From Anaerolineales bacterium (lineage in GTDB: Bacteria > Chloroflexota > Anaerolineae > Aggregatilineales > UBA2796), in the NCBI GenBank assembly GCA_015075625.1, contig JABTTZ010000001.1, positions 1,240,001 through 1,304,000 of the forward strand: a stretch of 64,000 nt of DNA, given 5' to 3'. Positions 24,978 to 33,147 of this stretch are shown here, one piece after another. The notes under the pieces are model-generated. The model was given only the letters and a program-made list of their open reading frames with translations. It did not search any database and was not told where the DNA came from. Each line of letters starts with the position of its first letter. The stretch's first letter is position 1. Position numbers and translations under genes: made by a program.

Positions 24978-25610
24978 ATGACAACGAACTCACTTATTTT
25001 TCACTATGAAACACGTCCGCCAGCGCAAACGCGCCCGATGCTCATCCTGTATGGGGTGGCGGTGGCGGTGTTGGTATTTGTCCCATCCTTGCGCCCTCTC
25101 ACCAGCCTTCTCTGGCTTGCCTTTTCAGGGGTGGGGAGTTGGGCGCTTCTTCAGGAAATCCGACGTGGGCGAACCATTCGTCTCTACGATCAGTATGCAC
25201 TAATTCAGCGTTCGCTCAGTGGGCGGGTGGTGCGCGTGCCGTATGCCAATCTACGGGGGATTCTCGTCACGCGGCGGGGGGGGGTGGCGATCCTACACCA
25301 CCAACCGCGCCCTGCTCCGCCAGTGGCAGATAGCCCCTCCCTGACGGACCTTCAACGGGGAGGGGAGGGCGATGCGCCGCCGATCCAACGACTGGTGATC
25401 ACCGCCCGCCTGAGCGATGCGGTGGGGTTGGCTGCTGCGCTCAGCGAACGGCATGGAGGGGCAAACGCCGCACCGCTCATCCCGCCCAATCACCTCCGCG
25501 CCCTCGTCCGGCGGCGGCTGCTGAGGGATACCCTCCTCGCCCTGCTGATCCTCGCCGGAACGCCGCTCTACGTGATCGTGATCGCCCGCATCTTGTATGT
25601 GCGCTTGTGA
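24978..25610 (+). CDS. Hypothetical membrane protein, possible PH-like domain
   Basis: 210 residues. Two helices near the N-terminus (about 19-36 and 40-58), then IRLYDQYALIQRSLSGRVVRVPYANLRGILVTRRG, the pattern seen in bacterial PH-like (bPH2) proteins, a low-complexity loop (about 108-132), and a C-terminal helix (about 188-208). Divergent from the DUF2723 gene, 48 bp between starts, so promoters must overlap. Function unknown. Confidence 0.65.
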   Translation: MTTNSLIFHYETRPPAQTRPMLILYGVAVAVLVFVPSLRPLTSLLWLAFSGVGSWALLQEIRRGRTIRLYDQYALIQRSLSGRVVRVPYANLRGILVTRRGGVAILHHQPRPAPPVADSPSLTDLQRGGEGDAPPIQRLVITARLSDAVGLAAALSERHGGANAAPLIPPNHLRALVRRRLLRDTLLALLILAGTPLYVIVIARILYVRL

Positions 25611-25613
25611 AGC

Positions 25614-26663
25614 TCACCCATCGCGCTGTGTGTAGTGCTGTGACGCTTGTTCCCGAATACGAGTAGCGGCTTGTTCGGGAGTGATGTCGCGCTGTGGTGT
25701 GCCAAGCATCTCATAGCCCACCAGAAATTTCCGCACCGAGGCAGAACGGAGCAGTGGCGGGTAAAAGTGCATGTGAAAATGCCAGTGATCCCAACTGCCC
25801 GCAAGCGTGGGGCGCTGGTGCAAGCCCATGGAGTAGGGAAACGACGTTTCAAAGATGTTGTCATAGCGGACGGTGAGTTGGCGAATAGCATCGGCAAGCT
25901 GATCGCGTTCGGCGTCGTCCAGATCGGAAACTGCCCCAACGTGCCGCCGCGAGAGGATCATCCCCTCGAAGGGCCACACCGCCCAGAATGGGACAAGGAC
26001 AAGAAAGCCATCGTTGGCATAGATCAGCCGTTTGCCTTGTGTTTCTTCCGCTGCGGCATAATCGCTAAGCAGCGAACGCCCGTGTTCGGCAAAATAATCG
26101 CGCTGCGAGGCGTCCTCTAAGAGCGCTTGCATGGGGAGTCGCTCACTCGCCCAGATTTGCCCGTGTGGGTGGGGGTTCGATGCGCCCATCATCTCGCCGC
26201 GATTTTCAAACTCTTGAACGTAGCCGATGAACGGCTTATTGCCGAGATCAAGGTACTGCTCTGCCCAAACATCCACAACAGGGCGAATCTCGGCGGCGCT
26301 CATCTGGGCAAGGGTCAGATCGTGGCGGGGAGAAAAACACACAACACGGGCGATCCCGCGCTCTCCCTGCGCCCGTAAAAGCGGGTGTGGGCTGTACTCC
26401 TCCGAGGGCGTCTCTGCCAAGAGTGCGGGGAAATCGTTATCAAATACATAGGTACTGGCATAGGCGGGATTTGTCTCCCCGTTGGCACGGACATTGCCCG
26501 GACACAGGTAACATTTGGGATCAAAGGTGGGACGATTTTCGGTGGGCGGTTTTTCGATCTGCCCTTGCCAGGGGCGTTTGGTACGGTGGGGAGAAACCAA
26601 AACCCACTCACGGGTGAGCGGGTTGAATCGGCGGTGTGGGTGTTCGGTGAGGATGAGCGGCAT
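25614..26663 (-). CDS. galT: Galactose-1-phosphate uridylyltransferase
   Basis: 349 residues. It exchanges UMP between UDP-glucose and galactose-1-phosphate in the Leloir pathway. The active-site histidines are in N-P-H165-P-H167-G-Q169; zinc ligands C51 and C54 are in [22 protein letters not shown] is the usual N-terminus. ATG at 26663 is chosen since upstream codons (to 26756) do not fit. No other gal genes are near. Converges with the hypothetical gene at 25610, 3 bp apart. Confidence 0.93.
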   Translation of the reverse strand: MPLILTEHPHRRFNPLTREWVLVSPHRTKRPWQGQIEKPPTENRPTFDPKCYLCPGNVRANGETNPAYASTYVFDNDFPALLAETPSEEYSPHPLLRAQGERGIARVVCFSPRHDLTLAQMSAAEIRPVVDVWAEQYLDLGNKPFIGYVQEFENRGEMMGASNPHPHGQIWASERLPMQALLEDASQRDYFAEHGRSLLSDYAAAEETQGKRLIYANDGFLVLVPFWAVWPFEGMILSRRHVGAVSDLDDAERDQLADAIRQLTVRYDNIFETSFPYSMGLHQRPTLAGSWDHWHFHMHFYPPLLRSASVRKFLVGYEMLGTPQRDITPEQAATRIREQASQHYTQRDG

Positions 26664-26728
26664 AAAAAATCCTTGAATGAACTGTCTTTTACCACATAAG
26701 AATAAAGAGAGGTTGGCAAGGCTTGCCC

Positions 26729-26757
26729 TTGCTACTCCCCTCCCTCTATGGTACACT
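26729..26757 (+). promoter_or_regulatory. Promoter of tRNA-Pro
   Basis: TTGCTA, 17-bp spacer, TACACT, 13 bp before the mature tRNA 5' end. Confidence 0.55.
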
Positions 26758-26770
26758 GAAAGATGCAGAT

Positions 26771-26844
<74 letters not shown>

Positions 26845-26865
26845 CTTTAGGAATAAGCTGAGGTA

Positions 26866-26894
26866 AGACCGCCCACCCGAAGGGCGGTCTTTTT
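26866..26894 (+). terminator. Intrinsic terminator of tRNA-Pro
   Basis: AGACCGCCC / GGGCGGTCT, 9-bp stem with 7-nt loop, followed by TTTT, 21 bp after the tRNA. Confidence 0.85.
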
Positions 26895-26948
26895 GTTGGT
26901 TATTGATCGGGGTGAAAGCAGAGAGTTGCCAAGCAGGGGGGACTACCG

Positions 26949-27998
26949 TTAGGCTTTTTCTGCCTCCAGAAGGCGCTTTTTCCGCGCCACGCCCCAGCGG
27001 TAGCCGGTGAGTTTGCCCGCCTTGCCAACGATGCGATGGCAAGGGATGATCACGGCGAGGGGATTGGTGGCAACTGCCCGTCCCACCGCCCGCGATGCCT
27101 TTGGCAGCCCGATGCGGGCGGCGAGATCGCCATAGCTCAGCGTTGTCCCCGCCGGAATCGCCCGCAGCGCTGTCCATACTTTGTGTTGGAAGGCAGTCCC
27201 TTGAACATCAAGGGGGAGCATTGTCCCGGCTGAAGGGGTTGCCATGAGCGCCACGACCTGCTGCACCGTTGCCTCAAAAGATGATTCGGCGCGGCGGAGT
27301 GCTGCCTTTGGAAACCGTGCTTGCAAAAGCGTTTCGGCGTCAGCGGGATCGGCGGTGAACTCAACGGCGCAAATACCGCGTTCCGTCGCCCCCACAACCA
27401 CCCAACCAAGTGCTGATTCCGCTGTGCCATAGTGAATATTCATACCCTTGCCTCCTCTCCCATATGCCGAAGGGGTCATTCCCAATAAATCGGCGTCTTG
27501 TTCGTAAAAGCGGCTTGTTGAGGTGTAACCGGCGTTGTGCAGAGCCGCTGTCACCGTTGCCTCGCGGCGAAGGTGAACGTGCAGGCGCTTTAGGCGCTGC
27601 GCCTTGTGATAGGCAAAGGGCGTCACCCCAACAATTCGTTTAAAGGTACGGTGCAGATGAAAGGGACTCATTCCAACGGCTGTTGCCAGTGTCTCTAAGG
27701 TGGGGCGGCTCTCCGCCTCACTGAGGATGGCACATGCCGTCAAGATCGCCGCCTGCTGCTGCGGGTTGGCGGCAGCAGTTTGCGGTGAACAGCGCTTGCA
27801 GGGGCGAAAGCCCTCTGCTTCTGCGGCGGCAGGCGAGTCAAAATAGGAGACGTTTTCCGGGCGCGGCTGGCGGGAAGTACAGGTCGGGCGGCAGTAAACG
27901 CCCGTTGTGGCAACCCCATACCAAAACACACCCTCTGCATTAGCATCCCGCGTGGTGATCGCTGCCCATCGTTCAGCGTCCGTTGTGTAGTGTATCAT
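26949..27998 (-). CDS. ada: Ada: bifunctional methylation sensor/O6-alkylguanine-DNA alkyltransferase
   Basis: 349 residues, full three-part Ada. N-terminal zinc domain: C36 (methyl acceptor) and C40 in GVYCRPTC, C67 and C70 in PCKRC. AraC-type helix-turn-helix at about 80-185 (LATAVGMSPFHLHRTFKRIVGVTPFAYHKAQR). C-terminal MGMT domain with acceptor C320 in IIPCHRIVG and the RAVGRAVATNP loop. It repairs methylphosphotriesters and O6-methylguanine and, once methylated, activates its own regulon. ATG at 27998 is chosen; a GTG or ATG further up would add MKGRVAA. Confidence 0.93.
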   Translation of the reverse strand: MIHYTTDAERWAAITTRDANAEGVFWYGVATTGVYCRPTCTSRQPRPENVSYFDSPAAAEAEGFRPCKRCSPQTAAANPQQQAAILTACAILSEAESRPTLETLATAVGMSPFHLHRTFKRIVGVTPFAYHKAQRLKRLHVHLRREATVTAALHNAGYTSTSRFYEQDADLLGMTPSAYGRGGKGMNIHYGTAESALGWVVVGATERGICAVEFTADPADAETLLQARFPKAALRRAESSFEATVQQVVALMATPSAGTMLPLDVQGTAFQHKVWTALRAIPAGTTLSYGDLAARIGLPKASRAVGRAVATNPLAVIIPCHRIVGKAGKLTGYRWGVARKKRLLEAEKA

Positions 27999-28119
27999 GG
28001 CTGCCACCCTTCCCTTCATCCATCGCTTGGATGTTCCTCGATAGAAGCATTGTAAAGGAAAGTAGGTGGGGCGACCATCCGCGATCTTGCGCTCTCATTC
28101 GCGTGGTATGCGCTGTTGT

Positions 28120-28305
28120 CTAGTGTGCTGCCATGGTCTCGTATATTCATCGCCCATACAACTGGAAATCGAACTCCCGTTCCTGATCGTTGAAGAACCG
28201 GTGAAGCTCCTCATCGGGATTACTCCAGTCGAGTGAACCGTTTGCATCCTCAATGAACCCGTCAAGCGACATGTTCAGGCAGTAGATTACTTTTCTCCTA
28301 GCAAC
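28120..28305 (-). pseudogene. Dihydrofolate-reductase-family (RibD C-terminal-like) remnant
   Basis: The minus strand reads RKVIYCLNMSLDGFIEDANG then SLDWSNPDEELHRFFNDQER and FDFQLYGR, a stop (TGA), IYETMAAH, and a second stop. Intact relatives (YwjB/YyaP-like) begin MRKVIYxxxMSLDGxIAxxxG and continue YGRRMYETM for ~180 residues. So this is an N-terminal piece with an in-frame TGA (probably a CGA codon changed) and the rest lost. No start codon remains at the expected place. It lies directly left of the IS element. Confidence 0.75.
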
Positions 28306-28329
28306 AAGCCCTTAGCTATTTACTAACTA

Positions 28330-29194
28330 GCGGGTGTTATGCACTTTAAAAAACACCTGAGTAAAATGGTGGGATGAACAGAAAAGCGTATCCTACCGAC
28401 GTGAGTGACGACGAATGGGCATTTGTTGCGCCCTACCTAACCCTGATGACGGAAGACGCGCCCCAACGCGATCATCCGTTACGCGAAGTGTTCAATGGAC
28501 TGCGCTATGTCGTGCGGGGTGGTATTTCGTGGCGGATGGTGCCAAATGATTTGCCACCCTGGTATGCCATTTACCAACAGACACAGAGCTGGCTCAAAGC
28601 GGGGGTCTTTGAATCCCTCGTGCATGACCTGCGGCTCTTGTTACGTCTGGCAACCGGACGGAACGAACAACCCACCACCACCATCTTTGATAGTCGGACG
28701 CTGCAATCCAGCGTGGAGAGTGGTGAACGCGCAGGCTATGATGGTGCGAAACGTCGCAAGGGCAGCAAAATGCACATGGCAGTCGATACGCTGGGACTGC
28801 TGCTGACGTTGCATGTGACCGCCGCGAATGAACAGGATCGCGCTCAAGTCGGACAACTGGCACAGCAGGTGCAGCAGGTGACGGGCGAAACGGTGGAGGT
28901 GGCATTTGTCGATCAAGGCTACACGGGCGACAAGGCTGAACAAGCGGCGGCAGAACACGGCATCCGACTGGAAGCGGTCAAACTGGAAGAAGCCAAACGC
29001 GGCTTTGTGCTGTTGCCGCGTCGGTGGGTGGTGGAGCGCAGTTTCGCCTGGTTGAGCCGTTTTCGTCGCTTGGCACGGGACTATGAACGGTTGCCAGCGA
29101 CCCTCAAAGGCTTGCCTTTTCTGGCATTTGCCATGTTGGTGGCACAGCCGTTTGTTCAAACGGTTGCGCCTTTTCTATAGTTCATAACACGCTC
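28330..29194 (+). mobile_element. IS5-family insertion sequence, apparently complete
   Basis: 865 bp holding one transposase gene. Imperfect terminal inverted repeats of about 19 bp: left GCGGGTGTTATGCACTTTA (28330-28348), right, read inward, GAGCGTGTTATGAACTATA (29176-29194), 14 of 19 identical. A TA dinucleotide flanks both ends, consistent with a 2-bp target duplication. It separates a decayed DHFR-like gene from the recA promoter region. Confidence 0.85.
28374..29180 (+). CDS. IS5-family transposase
   Basis: 268 residues, full length in one frame. N-terminal helix-turn-helix-like region (YPTDVSDDEWAFVAPYL, YVVRGGISWRMVPNDLPPW) and DDE catalytic domain: first Asp in TTIFDSRTLQ, second in VAFVDQGYTGD, Glu in RWVVERSFAWLSRFRRLARDYER (the IS5 Y-x2-R-x3-E-x6-K/R-like signature). 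The gene ends with the terminal repeat 4 bp inside its last codons. Confidence 0.93.
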   Translation: MNRKAYPTDVSDDEWAFVAPYLTLMTEDAPQRDHPLREVFNGLRYVVRGGISWRMVPNDLPPWYAIYQQTQSWLKAGVFESLVHDLRLLLRLATGRNEQPTTTIFDSRTLQSSVESGERAGYDGAKRRKGSKMHMAVDTLGLLLTLHVTAANEQDRAQVGQLAQQVQQVTGETVEVAFVDQGYTGDKAEQAAAEHGIRLEAVKLEEAKRGFVLLPRRWVVERSFAWLSRFRRLARDYERLPATLKGLPFLAFAMLVAQPFVQTVAPFL

Positions 29195-29300
29195 TAACCA
29201 AAAAATGACGGGAATACACCCCTTTCTAGAGTCCTTGTGGCGAAGTGTTCCTCTGAAAAGTGTTTCGTCCGGTCTGCTTGTCCTAACCTCCCGATCAACG

Positions 29301-29322
29301 GGGCGAATCGTCGGGTTCGCCC
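29301..29322 (+). terminator. Hairpin upstream of recA
   Basis: GGGCGAA / TTCGCCC, perfect 7-bp stem with 8-nt loop, followed by TCTTGATTCTTCTT. It may stop read-through from the IS transposase into recA. Confidence 0.5.
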
Positions 29323-29367
29323 TCTTGATTCTTCTTCTGAGATACTGCCTCTCGAAACATTCTCCGC

Positions 29368-29410
29368 TTGACAGATCGCCTGATTCAGAGTATTCTAGAA
29401 CTTTAGTTCT
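29368..29410 (+). promoter_or_regulatory. recA promoter with SOS (LexA) box
   Basis: TTGACA (29368-29373), 17-bp spacer, TATTCT (29391-29396). Immediately after lies AGAAC-TTTA-GTTCT (29397-29410), which contains GAAC-N4-GTTC, the LexA-box core known from Gram-positive bacteria. LexA bound there would block transcription start. Supports SOS control of recA. Confidence 0.85.
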
Positions 29411-29443
29411 GAAACACCCTGAGTTCCGATAAAAGGCGGCAAC

Positions 29444-30529
29444 GTGGCAAAGAAAAAAGAAGACCCTAGCAACGACCATCCCAAAGAAAATCCCCGCGAT
29501 GCGGTGATTGATAAGACAATGGCGGAGCTAACGAAACGCTTTGGCGACGGCACGATCATGAAATTGGGCGACGCCCAGCATCTTCAGGTGAATGTGATTC
29601 CGACGGGATCGCTGGCTGTCGATTTGGCATTGGGCATTGGCGGCGTCCCACGCGGGCGGATCACCGAAATTTATGGTCCTGAAAGTTCGGGAAAGACGAC
29701 GCTGTGCCTCCATATCATCGCTGAGGCGCAAATGCGTGGCGGCGTGTGTGCTTTCATTGATATGGAACATGCCCTAGACCCGATCTACGCTGAGCGTATT
29801 GGCGTCGATGTGAATCAACTCTACATCTCACAGCCAGATACCGCCGAGCAAGCGCTAGAGATCACCGAAGCGCTAGTCCGTTCAGGGGCATTAGATATTG
29901 TTGTACTGGATAGTGTTGCCGCCCTTGTTCCCAAGAACGAGATCGAGGGCGAGATGGGCGATAGTTTCGTCGGCTTGCAGGCGCGGCTGATGAGCCAAGC
30001 GCTGCGTAAGCTGGTTGGGGCGATCAAGAATACCGACACGGCGATGATTTTCACCAACCAACTGCGCGAGAAGATTGGCGTCATGTTTGGCAACCCGGAA
30101 ACAACAACGGGCGGACGGGCGCTGAAGTTCTATGCCAGTGTGCGCATTGACATTCGCCGCATTCAGGCAATCAAGCAGGGGGAGGATGTCGTTGGCAACC
30201 GCACCCGTGTGAAGATCACGAAAAACAAGGTGGCTCCGCCCTTCCGCCAGGCGGAATTCGACATTATGTACAATGAGGGGATCAGCAAGGTTGGGGATAT
30301 TCTCGATCTGGGCGTGGGGATTGGTGTGATCGACAAACGCGGGGCGTTTTTCCGCTACCGCGATGGAATCTTGGGGCAGGGGCGCGAAAACGCCAAGCAG
30401 TTCCTCAAGGAAAATCCGGCAATCGCCTATGAAGTGGAGACGGCAATCCGCCAGAATGCTGATAAAGCGCCGATTGGCTCGTTTGGCGCAGGTGGCGATT
30501 CCGGGGGCGATTCTGGGGGTGGGGAATAG
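29444..30529 (+). CDS. recA: Recombinase RecA
   Basis: 361 residues, GTG start after AAAGGCGG. RecA forms filaments on single-stranded DNA for strand exchange and triggers LexA cleavage. Walker A is G78-P-E-S-S-G-K-T; [14 protein letters not shown] is Walker [30 protein letters not shown] is the L2 DNA-binding loop and its flank. The C-terminal tail is Gly/Asp-rich ([12 protein letters not shown]) instead of the usual longer acidic tail. No recX follows. Confidence 0.97.
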   Translation: MAKKKEDPSNDHPKENPRDAVIDKTMAELTKRFGDGTIMKLGDAQHLQVNVIPTGSLAVDLALGIGGVPRGRITEIYGPESSGKTTLCLHIIAEAQMRGGVCAFIDMEHALDPIYAERIGVDVNQLYISQPDTAEQALEITEALVRSGALDIVVLDSVAALVPKNEIEGEMGDSFVGLQARLMSQALRKLVGAIKNTDTAMIFTNQLREKIGVMFGNPETTTGGRALKFYASVRIDIRRIQAIKQGEDVVGNRTRVKITKNKVAPPFRQAEFDIMYNEGISKVGDILDLGVGIGVIDKRGAFFRYRDGILGQGRENAKQFLKENPAIAYEVETAIRQNADKAPIGSFGAGGDSGGDSGGGE

Positions 30530-30573
30530 CCTTTGGGTCGGGTAAACTATCATCACTAAAAGGCGAGATTCAA

Positions 30574-30593
30574 TCCGGCGCGAAAGCGCCGGA
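30574..30593. other. GNRA-capped hairpin after recA
   Basis: TCCGGCGC-GAAA-GCGCCGGA, perfect 8-bp stem with a GAAA tetraloop, 45 bp past the recA stop and 18 bp before the next gene. No T-run, so more likely an mRNA stabiliser or processing structure than a terminator. Confidence 0.6.
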
Positions 30594-30610
30594 ACGTCTA
30601 TCTGACGACG

Positions 30611-31594
30611 ATGAGAGCGTTCATGACCACACCACCTGTCCGCCGCCTTCGCCGTTTGGTGATGATCATCCTCTTGGTGGGGGTTGCCCCGCTGATTATG
30701 ATTCCTTTTGGGATTGGCTTCATCGGCGTCAGCGCCCTTGTGCGCCCTCCCTGTGGCGAGTGGCGCACCCCCGCCCTCTATGACCTCCCCTTTGAGGATG
30801 TTCGTATTCCGACGCGAGGGGGTGGGGAATACCGCGCCTTTTTCATCCCCGGTAATCCCTCTCAGCGTGACAGCGGGCGGAATAAAACGACGATTGTGAT
30901 TCCTCCCCCCTTTGCTGCCGGACGTGATGGCATGTTGGCAGAGGCGCAGCTTTTGGTGCGGGCGGGCTATACCGTCCTCCTCTACGAATCACGGGCGTGT
31001 GCGGGTAAGCCGCTCAGTCTGGGCTACCGTGATGGGGAGGATATTGGGGATGCAATTGCCTATCTGAAGGGGCGTGGGATGGATACCACCCGTCTTGCCT
31101 TGCATGGTTTTTCTTCGGCGGGGGCAGCCTCCACAATGGCAATGGTACACTATCCTGAGGTGCGTGGGGCAGTGGCAGAAGGTGGCTACCACAACCTTGA
31201 TGAGATCATGGGCTTTGATGGGCAGCCCGCCAACCCCTTAGAGGCGCTCATGGAAGCGGGTATGGCGTTCGCCTATCGTTTCCATACGGGCGATGATTCC
31301 AGCGTCCTTAACCCGATAGGCGCTTTGGATAAAATCCCTCCACGTGGGTTGTTCCTCGTCTATGGCGAACGGGAAGTGACCCTCGTCGGCGCTCGCCGCC
31401 AGTTGGCACGCTTACAGGCGGCAAACCCCTCAAACGCGGCAGCCATCGCCCTTTGGGTTGTGCCGGGGGCAGACCATGGCGGGTATGTGGGCGCGGTAGG
31501 GGAGGCGGTATTCAGCCGCGAAATGATCGCATTTTATGATTGTGTTCTGCTAGAACGCTGCGAAGCATGGAAGGCACGATGGGAAACCCCATAG
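30611..31594 (+). CDS. Membrane-anchored alpha/beta-hydrolase
   Basis: 327 residues. One N-terminal membrane helix (about 17-40), then an alpha/beta-hydrolase domain facing outside: VIPPPFAAGRDGM, VLLYESRACAGKP, nucleophile serine in LHGFSSAGAAS, and the histidine in VPGADHGGYVG. The GFSSAG elbow is typical of the S9/BAAT-like esterase group. Possibly transcribed with the overlapping lipoprotein gene downstream. An ATG four codons in (MTTPPVRRL) is an alternative start. Confidence 0.8.
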   Translation: MRAFMTTPPVRRLRRLVMIILLVGVAPLIMIPFGIGFIGVSALVRPPCGEWRTPALYDLPFEDVRIPTRGGGEYRAFFIPGNPSQRDSGRNKTTIVIPPPFAAGRDGMLAEAQLLVRAGYTVLLYESRACAGKPLSLGYRDGEDIGDAIAYLKGRGMDTTRLALHGFSSAGAASTMAMVHYPEVRGAVAEGGYHNLDEIMGFDGQPANPLEALMEAGMAFAYRFHTGDDSSVLNPIGALDKIPPRGLFLVYGEREVTLVGARRQLARLQAANPSNAAAIALWVVPGADHGGYVGAVGEAVFSREMIAFYDCVLLERCEAWKARWETP

Positions 31595-32454
31595 AGCGTA
31601 GGGAACGGTGGTATTGGCGCGTGGTCGGTATTTTTGTGGGGCTTTGCCTTGCCGCCTGTGATCCCACCCCCCCACCGACTCCGGTTGAAATTATTTACAT
31701 TACAGCAACCCCCGAACGTCCGCCAGAGACGCTCACCCCCTCACCTGTTCCCTCGCCCGTCCTTGCGGCGGTAGAACTGATCACCCGCACACCGCTTTTC
31801 CCAACAGCGACGAAAACACCACAACCAGCCGTTCCCCCCACGGAGACTCAAACCTTCACCCCAACCTACACGGAATCGCCACTTCCGCCGGGGACAACGC
31901 TTGTGTTCAGTGGGGGTGTGCCGGTTTTCCCTGTGCCGGGGGGCGTTGGCGTTCCCATCGGCGGATCGGGGACGTGCCTCGGTGGGGGGCAGGGGGGCTT
32001 TGCCGCAATTGCCGCACGGGATACGACAATGGGCTGTGCCGTTGGTGCTGCCGTTGGGGTGAACACTGCCGTTCAAGACTTTGAAGGGGGGCGGATGGTG
32101 TGGGTCTCGGCGGTGGGCGATATTCCCGCCGGGGCAATTTATGTCCTTTACAACACAGGAGGGTATCAACGTTTTGCCGATACATGGATCGAAGGCGTTG
32201 ATTCTGTCGATGCGCCCGGGGGAGGCGGCGCACCCCCCGGACGGAGCGCCCCCATACGTGGCTTTGGCAAGGTTTGGGGCGTTAACAGCAGTGTGCGTGC
32301 GGCGCTTGGTTGGGCGCTTGGCGGGGAACAGGGCGGTACGGCACAGGTACAGCGCTTCGCCGCCGGAGAGATGGTTTACGTAGCGGTGTGGGGTCAAACG
32401 CTGGTGATGAATAGTGCAACCGGTCAGTGGCGTTTTGAGGCAGTGGCGTTCTAG
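31579..32454 (+). CDS. Lipoprotein with two LGFP-like repeats
   Basis: 291 residues. Signal peptide ending in lipobox LAAC27, then a Thr/Pro linker (about 28-105) that spans the wall, then a Gly-rich globular part. Two segments share the plan GxAxGxxxxxxxAxQxFxxGxMVxV: MGCAVGAAVGVNTAVQDFEG and LGWALGGEQGGTAQVQRFAA. This resembles LGFP-type wall-binding repeats. The ATG at 31579 has AAGG at 5-8 bp spacing and overlaps the preceding gene by 16 bp; longer in-frame starts lie inside that gene. Confidence 0.75.
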   Translation: MGNPIERRERWYWRVVGIFVGLCLAACDPTPPPTPVEIIYITATPERPPETLTPSPVPSPVLAAVELITRTPLFPTATKTPQPAVPPTETQTFTPTYTESPLPPGTTLVFSGGVPVFPVPGGVGVPIGGSGTCLGGGQGGFAAIAARDTTMGCAVGAAVGVNTAVQDFEGGRMVWVSAVGDIPAGAIYVLYNTGGYQRFADTWIEGVDSVDAPGGGGAPPGRSAPIRGFGKVWGVNSSVRAALGWALGGEQGGTAQVQRFAAGEMVYVAVWGQTLVMNSATGQWRFEAVAF

Positions 32455-32605
32455 GCTGTGTCGGCAAAGCGTTCTCGGCTTGAACGCACCGGGCTGAACG
32501 CAGCGCGGTGATTCCTGCTGATCTCAGTCCAGTGCTTTAGTACTGGGGCAACACGATAGGGTTGGTTCAGAGCGCTCTTTGGCGATTCATGTTCCAGACA
32601 CACCC

Positions 32606-32764
32606 TACAGCATTTTTCAAAGGGATTGACCCCTTAATGGTGACAGCCCCGCTCATCAGGATATACTTGCCGATGGCTTAGGCAGTGGTGATCACAGGGT
32701 AAACGAACGTTGCCTGTCCTTTTTGTAAGAAGGCTGGTTGCCGTCCAACCAGTGAGGGTACTGC
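32606..32764 (-). repeat. Dispersed repeat R1, copy B (inverted)
   Basis: Reverse complement of copies A (1994-2154) and C (34592-34751). Hairpin 1 is identical to copy C (CTGGTTG-GACGG-CAACCAG); hairpin 2 has one mismatch. Its GCAGTACC end faces dnaA. Confidence 0.9.
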
Positions 32765-32824
32765 CATAGCATAAATTTTTCGTCCCCTCGTTTAACGTCG
32801 CCTTAATGGACACATGTTCGCCAA

Positions 32825-32868
32825 CCCCACCTGTGGGGAGTAGAGGATCACTACCCCCACAGGTGGGG
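32825..32868. other. Strong hairpin built from two palindromes, upstream of dnaA
   Basis: The left arm contains CCCCACCTGTGGGG then AGTAG; the right arm is CTAC then CCCCACAGGTGGGG; the loop is AGGATCA. The arms pair over 18 bp with a single bulged A, and each arm is itself a 6-bp palindrome, so a cruciform or tandem hairpin pair is also possible. It sits 92 bp before the -35 of dnaA. Confidence 0.8.
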
Positions 32869-32960
32869 GGTAGTGCCGTTATGTATGAGCCATTTTTATA
32901 GGATCATCCTCTCCTTCCATTAAGGTTCTATCGAGATTTTCAAACCAAGCCTTTAACCTG

Positions 32961-32989
32961 TTGACCCAATCTTTTGATAGGGGTATACT
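32961..32989 (+). promoter_or_regulatory. dnaA promoter
   Basis: TTGACC, 17-bp spacer, TATACT: five of six and four or five of six matches to consensus. Predicts a leader of about 150 nt. Confidence 0.7.
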
Positions 32990-33147
32990 CTTTTTCACTA
33001 CATTCACCGCCGACCCGATCATCTTTGCCCCGGACGCGGTGCTCGTTTTCTGAAAATCACCACAGTTTTTTGATGATTCGTGCGGTATACCAACACCGAG
33101 GGTGCATCACGCCTTAGGGTTATGATCGCCCCACTGGAATAGATTCT

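Larger units (their letters stand above)
32455..33147. other. 693-bp upstream region of dnaA
   Basis: No gene recognised on either strand. Holds an inverted copy of repeat R1 (32606-32764), a very strong hairpin (32825-32868) and a good promoter (32961-32989), leaving a 158-nt leader before dnaA. I saw no TTATCCACA-like DnaA-box cluster and no long AT-rich unwinding stretch, so it is not a convincing replication origin. Confidence 0.6.

Noticed and set aside
28130-28305. Intact DHFR-family gene.
   Set aside because: An in-frame TGA, a second stop and loss of the C-terminal two thirds make it a remnant.
32455-33147. Replication origin upstream of dnaA.
   Set aside because: No cluster of TTATNCACA-like boxes and no AT-rich unwinding block were seen; the hairpin alone is not enough.
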